This document shows, in pieces, positions 7,859 through 12,500 of a stretch of DNA of 12,500 nucleotides. The notes below the pieces were generated by a model. The model made no database searches and was not told the DNA's origin. It saw nothing but the letters and a program-made list of their open reading frames with translations. Within the stretch, counting starts at the first letter, position 1. Each line of letters opens with the position of its first letter. Source of the DNA: Stramonita haemastoma (lineage: Eukaryota; Mollusca; Gastropoda; Neogastropoda; Muricidae). The position numbers and the translations under genes were made by a program. The DNA lies in NCBI GenBank assembly GCA_030674155.1, contig CM060322.1, positions 66,790,625-66,803,124 of the forward strand, in the 5' to 3' direction.

Positions 7859-9662
7859 AGCAAAAACCAGAACATATTTGTTGTGATACAATAAACAGAA
7901 TAGTTACAATTTCAAGTTTTTATCAGTTGATGTGATTTACCAAATGTCAATGCAGCAGTTTTGGCTGCCTGTCATTGTAAGCCAAGCATCATCTTCCTTC
8001 TGTTGATTGCATGAAAAACAAATCTTGATACATTATGTCTGTGATTTTCATTTGATGCTTTAAGTAGAGTATACAAAGATAGTCCTGACGATTTCTTAAG
8101 AATTTTGTCTCGAAGGTCTGTGTAAAGGCGGCACTCAAACAAGAGATGCTGTTCATTTTCAACTTGATTATCACAAAATTGACAATTTCTATCCTGAGCT
8201 GATTCACTGTATTTATGAATATTATTATTGACCGGAAGAACACCAAATCTTAGCTGGGTAACAGCAACACGTTAACAATAAATGTCCATATCGTTAATAT
8301 ATTTTTCTTTTTCAAAAACTGTTTTAAATGAATTTATATCTTTCTTGCTCAATGATAGTTCCATTCCTGAATAAGCCTGTCCACAAATCTTTGCGTTAAA
8401 ACTCTCAAAAACATTTTAGCATTTCCCACTCCTTGCAGCATCCAGACAATACCATAACCAGTCTCACACAGAATCTCTCTCACATTTGTAACCCAACAAC
8501 TTTTGCCACATCTGTCCAATTCTAATATCATGGTATATGCTCTGTGGGGTAATATTTCGTTATCCATTTGAACTAATTTCAGCCAATATTTTATCGTAGC
8601 AACATATGAATTGATATACAATGCGAATCTTCTAAGGTCTCCAAAAACCATCTTGTTAGGCGTCCCTGTTGGAACACCTAAGAATCGTTTACAAGCTATC
8701 CGATGCACTTTTTCAATATGATCTAGTCTATTTATGCCCCATACCTCAGCTGCATATAACAGAATTGGCTGAATTTTTATGTCAAAGATTTTGAAGAATA
8801 CATTTGATGTCATTTCCTTGTATTTGTTAAACACTATGTAATTCCGTAACAGCTTTCTTTCCTTTAATTGCTATATGATCTGTACCCCTTCTAGCACTTA
8901 TCTTAGTGGTGAAATTAAACCCTAAATAAGAATAACTGTTCACCACTTCTAATCTCTTGCCATTATAAAACCATTTCTCATGTTGCCCCAGAAACTCTCA
9001 CTTCCTAAATACCATAATTTTTGTCTTATCATTGTTTACATACAATTGCATTTTTTTTTTACAACACATGTGTAAGATATGTAGTTGGTTTTGAAGACCT
9101 CTGGGAGTGGTTGACAGTAGAGCTACATCATCTGCAAACAACATTATAAGTAATTCCGCACTATCAGGCAGCATCTGTATGCCGTGTTTACCCCCCTCCT
9201 CGACATCATCAGCTAACTGATTTATAAATATTGAAAATAAAGTTGGGCTTAAAACACAGCCCTGTCTCATTCCGGTTGGGCATTCAAACAATTATGTAAG
9301 CTGGAATTGTGAACATACACATGACAAAAGTGAGTTGTACATTGCATTAAGAGAAGCAAAAAATTTTCCTTTAACCTCCTGTCTATTTAAACACTCCAAA
9401 AGTTTATCATGGCGCTCAGAGTCAAAAGCCTTTCTAAAGTCTACAAATGCTACATACAACTTCCTACCTTTTCAACTCAAACATTTCTGTACTGAGGCAT
9501 ATAAAGTAAAAAATATGATCAACAGTAGAATGATTTTTCTGAAATCCTGCTTGCTTATCTGAGATCAAATTATTAGTTCCTAACCAGGTATACAGTCTTC
9601 TATTTGGTATAGAAGTATAGCACTTTGAAATTATGCTTAATAAAGAAACGCCTCTATAGTGT
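7859..9662 (-). mobile_element. 5'-truncated non-LTR retrotransposon (LINE)
   Basis: A decayed LINE lies on the minus strand. From right to left it holds reverse transcriptase from motif 1 (starting 9658), thumb/connection, a C-terminal cysteine-histidine knuckle, a stop at 7972-7974 and about 110 bases of 3' untranslated DNA. It then runs into simple DNA that reads (GT)n in its own orientation. ORF1, the endonuclease and the N-terminal part of the RT domain are absent, because the element starts abruptly at a (GT)n array at 9663. The motif style suggests a jockey/CR1/I-like clade, but I cannot fix which. I found no target-site duplications. Confidence 0.92.
7972..9658 (-). pseudogene. LINE reverse transcriptase remnant, frameshifted
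   Basis: The minus strand encodes successive RT motifs. They are YRGVS (9644-9658, motif 1), QAGF plus STVDHIF (from 9553, motif 2), VDFRKAFD (9421-9444, first catalytic Asp), GMRQGCVLSP (from 9273), LFADDVAL (FADD at 9127-9138, catalytic pair retained), KTKIMVF (about 9005-9025) and YLGF (8917-8928). A thumb region with YAAEVWG (8736-8756) follows. The C-terminus has CQFC (8173-8184) and HLLFEC (8131-8148), forming CX2CX8HX4C as in the C-terminal knuckles of many LINE ORF2 proteins. Breaks: a frameshift near 9467-9472 (AAAA run), in-frame stops TAA 9292-9294 and TGA 8998-9000, a frameshift near 8830-8848, another near 8349-8365, and TAA 8272-8274. Although the catalytic residues survive, the gene is dead. 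About 560 codons of an expected ~900-1000 remain. Confidence 0.93.
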
Positions 9663-9761
<99 letters not shown>

Positions 9762-9776
9762 CAGAGAGAGAGTTAG
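9663..9776. repeat. (GT)n-(ACAG)n-(GA)n compound microsatellite
   Basis: Pure GT (9667-9730), eight ACAG units (9731-9762) and a short GA run leading into module C copy 2. The sharp transitions and purity suggest a recent expansion. The left edge is exactly where the LINE's RT motif 1 is cut. Confidence 0.96.
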
Positions 9777-9895
9777 TTAAAGGTTTTTTTATGATGTGGG
9801 ATTGTATTAGGGCAATCAAAATGGTTTCTGACTTCTTTTCATTGTAGTAATAATGAAAGTAAAAATGAAGATAATGGTAACAAAAATGATAATGA
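9777..9895. mobile_element. Module C, copy 2
   Basis: A 119-base match to 6149-6270, including the seven-T run, GGTTTCTGACTTCTTTTCAT and GATAATGGTAACAAAAA. The same ACAG/GA microsatellite order lies at its left. Similarity ends at about 9895; copy 1 continues into (GT)n there, whereas copy 2 continues into AT-rich unique DNA. That places the element's right edge near GATAATGA. Confidence 0.75.
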
Positions 9896-10080
9896 AAATA
9901 AATGATTATGATCTGCCAGATTGCTGATTAATTAATCTGTCATCATTTAGTTCATGAGCATATCTACTTTTCCCCTTAGCTCTCAGAGTCCTTAAGATGC
10001 TGCATTGAAGAGGTAGTGACCCAGTTCCTTCATTGATGCTGGTTTTGTGCTAAAGCCTGGGGGCTGTCAGTGGTGTCACT
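9896..10080. other. Unassigned unique DNA
   Basis: No gene or repeat recognised. The LINE reading frame does not visibly resume on the far side of module C. Confidence 0.45.
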
Positions 10081-10715
10081 GTGCATTCTCTGCAGGAAAG
10101 AGGTGTACACCTAGCATCAGGTGAACTCTTTCCCTGTGCATTCTCTGAACTCTTTCCCTGTGCGTTCTGTGAACTCTTTCCCTGTGCATTCTCTGCAGGA
10201 AAGAGGTGTACATTATACAAGCATCACTCAACTCTTTCCCTGTGCATTCTCTGCAGGAAAGAGGTGTACACTACACCCAGCATCACTCAACTTTCCCTGT
10301 GCATTCTCTTCAGGAAAGAGGTGTACACTACACCCAGCATCACTCAACTCTTTCCCTGTGCATTCTCTTCAGGAAAGAGGTGTACACTACACCATCATCA
10401 GCTCAACTCTTTCCCTGTGCATTCTCTGCAGGAAAGAGGTGTACCCTACACCCAGCATCACTCAACTCTTTCCCTGTGCATTCTCTGCAGGAAAGATGTG
10501 TACACTACACCCAGCATCACTCAACTCTTTCCCTGTGCATTCTCTGCTGGAAAGAGGTGTACACTACACCCAGCATCATCAACTCTTTCCCTGTGCATTC
10601 TCTGCAGGAAAGAGGTGTACACTACACCCAGCATCACTCAACTCTTTCCCTGTGCATTCTCTTCAGGAAAGAGGTGTACACTACACCATCATCAGCTCAA
10701 ATCTTACCCTGTGCA
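10081..10715. repeat. 59-bp tandem array, ten copies
   Basis: The unit is CTCTTTCCCTGTGCATTCTC, TGCAGGAAAGAGGTGTACAC, TACACCCAGCATCACTCAA. The GGTGTAC landmark (one copy is GATGTGTAC) falls at 10102, 10205, 10263, 10320, 10379, 10438, 10497, 10556, 10614 and 10673. The first interval is longer because a ~25-base sub-block (GAACTCTTTCCCTGTGC) is itself repeated three times at 10123-10190. The consensus has no plus-strand stop in any frame, which gives overlapping open frames of up to 232 codons; these are not evidence of a gene. Confidence 0.97.
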
Positions 10716-10729
10716 GAGCACTGCACCTG

Positions 10730-12080
10730 TTTTCCCTCATTATAATTATCTGGCTTTCTGCTGCAAGGATCTTATTTAATTATTGTTTTCTGATGTGATA
10801 TTAGGGATCATATAATTTCTGGTTTCTGTGCTTGATAAAGGATCGTTAATAAATATTGAGATTCTGCTGTAGACATAAAATGATATAATAATTATCTGCT
10901 TTCTGCTGCTGACATAATTTCTGTATCATTATAATTATACTGGCTTGTTCTGATGCTGATTAAATTTGAGTTCTTAATTATCTGGCTTTCTGTGCTGCCG
11001 ACGTAGGGATCATCTATGTTATCTGGCTTTCTGTTTGCAGACAAAGTTAATCATAGTGATCTTTGTGATTATCTGCTTTTCCTGTGCCTGAATTTTATGG
11101 ATTTCTAATTTTCTGGCTTCTGCAGGAATAACACAAGATCATTATAATTATCTGGCTTTCTGCTGCTGACATAATATGGAGGTTCAATTTCTGGCTTTCT
11201 GCTGCTGACAAATTATCTCTGATGATTCTTAATTATCTGGCTTTCTGCTTGCTGACATAATTTCATGGCATGGTTCCTATAATTATCAGGTTTTTCTGTG
11301 CTGATAATGTTATATTATGGATGCTGCTGACATAATTTATGGATTCTTATGATTATCAGGCTTTCTGCTGCTGACATATTATGGATGTTTAATTATCATG
11401 GTTTTCTGCTGCCGACATAATTTCATGGATGTTAAATTATCAGGCTTTTCTGCTGACATAATTTATGGATGCTGCTGACATAATTTTATGGAGTTATTAT
11501 CAGGCTTTCTGCTGCTGACATAATTTATGGATGGTTATGATTATCAGGCTTTCTGCTGCTGACATGATAATCAGAGTGGTTATATTATCAGACTTTCTGT
11601 GCTGACATAAAAAATTATGGAATGGTTATTAAATTATCAGGCTTTCTGCTGCTGACATGATTAAGATCGTATATGTTTTTGAGCTTTCCTGCTGCTGACA
11701 TAATTTAGTGGATGTTATAATTATTAGGCTTTGCTGCTGACATGATTTCATGATGGTTCTTAATTATCTGATTCTGCTGCTGACATAATTTCATGGATGG
11801 TTATAATTATCGGCTTTCTGCTGCTAACATAATTTCATGGATGTTTAATTATCAGAATTTCTGCTGCTGACATAATTTCATGGATGTGTTCTAATTTATA
11901 TCAGAATTCTGCTGCTGACATAATTTCATGGATGGTTATAATTATCAGGCTTTCTGCTGTTTGACATAATTACATAAGAGTGGATATAATTATCAGACTT
12001 TCTGCTGCTCTCATGATTATAAATTGTTATAAGTATCAGGCTTCTGCTGCTGACATAATTATAAAAGTGGTTGTAATTAC
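10730..12080. repeat. AT-rich tandem array, ~45-bp unit, about 29 copies
   Basis: The unit is roughly ATAATTATCAGGCTTTCTGC plus TGCTGACATAATTTCATGGATGGTT. I could follow about 29 recognisable GACATAATT-type landmarks. Copies from about 10740 to 11150 are heavily diverged; those from about 11160 to 12050 are more alike. Two short units of about 23 bases occur near 11303-11325 and 11452-11475. Each unit contains a TAATTA-type core. Nothing coding is visible. Confidence 0.93.
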
Positions 12081-12085
12081 CAAGT

Positions 12086-12500
12086 GTAGACATGTCTGTC
12101 TACAGACTGTAGGGATGTTGTCTATTGGGGTCATGTTTCTGCACATGTCTGTCTACAGACTGTAGGGATGTTGTTTATTGGGGTCATGTTTCTGCACATG
12201 TCTGTCTACAGACTGTAGGATGTTGTTTCATCATGGGTTTTGTTTCTGCACATGTCTGTCTACAGACTGTAGGATGTTGTCTATTGGGGTTTTTCTGCAC
12301 ATGTCTGTCTACAGACTGTAGGGATGTTGTCTTGGGCCATGTTTTGCACATGTCTGTCTACAGACTGTAGAGATGTTGTCTATTGGGTTTTGTTTCTGCA
12401 CAAGTCTGTCTACAGACTGTAGGGATGTTGTTCATGGGCTTTTGTTTCTGCACATGTCTGTCTACAGACTGTAGGGATGTTGTTCTCATCAGGGCTTTTG
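12086..12500. repeat. 53-bp tandem array with hairpin core, runs off window
   Basis: The unit is ACATGTCTGTCTACAGACTG, TAGGGATGTTGTCTATTGGG, GTCATGTTTCTGC. Starts are at 12090, 12143, 12196, 12250, 12299, 12348, 12400 and 12452, spaced 49-54 bases apart. Each unit holds two overlapping inverted repeats: GTCTGT-CT-ACAGAC and CTACAG-A-CTGTAG. That core is almost invariant, while the rest of the unit varies and carries small deletions. The array continues beyond base 12500. Confidence 0.96.

Noticed and set aside
9335..9562. 75-codon plus-strand open frame
   Set aside because: It is the antisense of the LINE reverse transcriptase, which carries recognisable motifs on the minus strand.
11980..12370. 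Open frames of 61 and 81 codons with repeated Cys-Leu-Gln-Thr-Val type peptides
   Set aside because: They read through the 53-bp hairpin array; spacing varies from 49 to 54 bases, so the frame is not conserved.
10081..12500. CRISPR array
   Set aside because: The repeats are directly adjacent or continuous, without unique spacers of constant length; the unit lengths and AT-rich eukaryotic context fit minisatellites.

Overview
This window looks like non-coding, repeat-dense chromosomal DNA from a eukaryote. A marine invertebrate is likely, and a gastropod mollusc is my best guess. The basis is: (1) a tRNA-derived SINE whose body resembles mollusc SINEs as I remember them; (2) a non-LTR retrotransposon of a jockey/CR1/I-like type; (3) a dispersed repeat with a paired 'AGCGCT' signature next to a (TAC)n array; and (4) very heavy (GT)n, (GA)n and (TAC)n microsatellite load with many AT-rich minisatellites. 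There are no bacterial operons, ribosome binding sites or convincing host protein genes. The taxonomic guess is inference.

Layout. 1-336: tRNA-derived SINE, cut by the window edge. 337-1198: nothing recognised. 1199-1419: degenerate (TG)n ending in G-tracts. 1420-1775: short unique DNA with splice-site-like signals and a second tRNA-like SINE head. 1775-2360: ~40-bp AT-rich tandem array. 2388-2577: ~55-58-bp tandem repeat. 2655-2935: (TCACACCA)-type simple DNA. 2970-3030 and 4935-5180: two copies of the AGCGCT dispersed repeat, the second preceded by (TAC)n. 3307-4350 and 5613-6729: blocks where (CA/GT)n, (GA)n and poly-G alternate with three short non-microsatellite modules (called A, B and C here). 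Each module occurs twice, and module C has a second copy 3.6 kb away. 6812-7497: ~43-bp tandem array. 7597-7858: (CA)n/(CACT)n.

7859-9662 (minus strand): a decayed, 5'-truncated LINE. It retains reverse-transcriptase motifs, the thumb/connection region and a C-terminal CX2CX8HX4C knuckle, but has in-frame stops and frameshifts. It is bounded by (CA)n on the left and (GT)n on the right. 9663-9895: (GT)n-(ACAG)n-(GA)n leading into module C copy 2. 10081-12500: three unrelated minisatellites back to back with ~59-, ~45- and ~53-bp units; the last runs off the window.

The only protein-coding ancestry I can defend is the dead LINE. Long open frames elsewhere are low-complexity readings of microsatellites or of a stop-free tandem repeat. 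I found no new gene system. The most interesting signals are the compound-microsatellite modules, which look like a mobile family carrying its own microsatellite; the splice-acceptor-like 59-bp array with a five-monomer higher-order repeat; and the hairpin-bearing 53-bp array.
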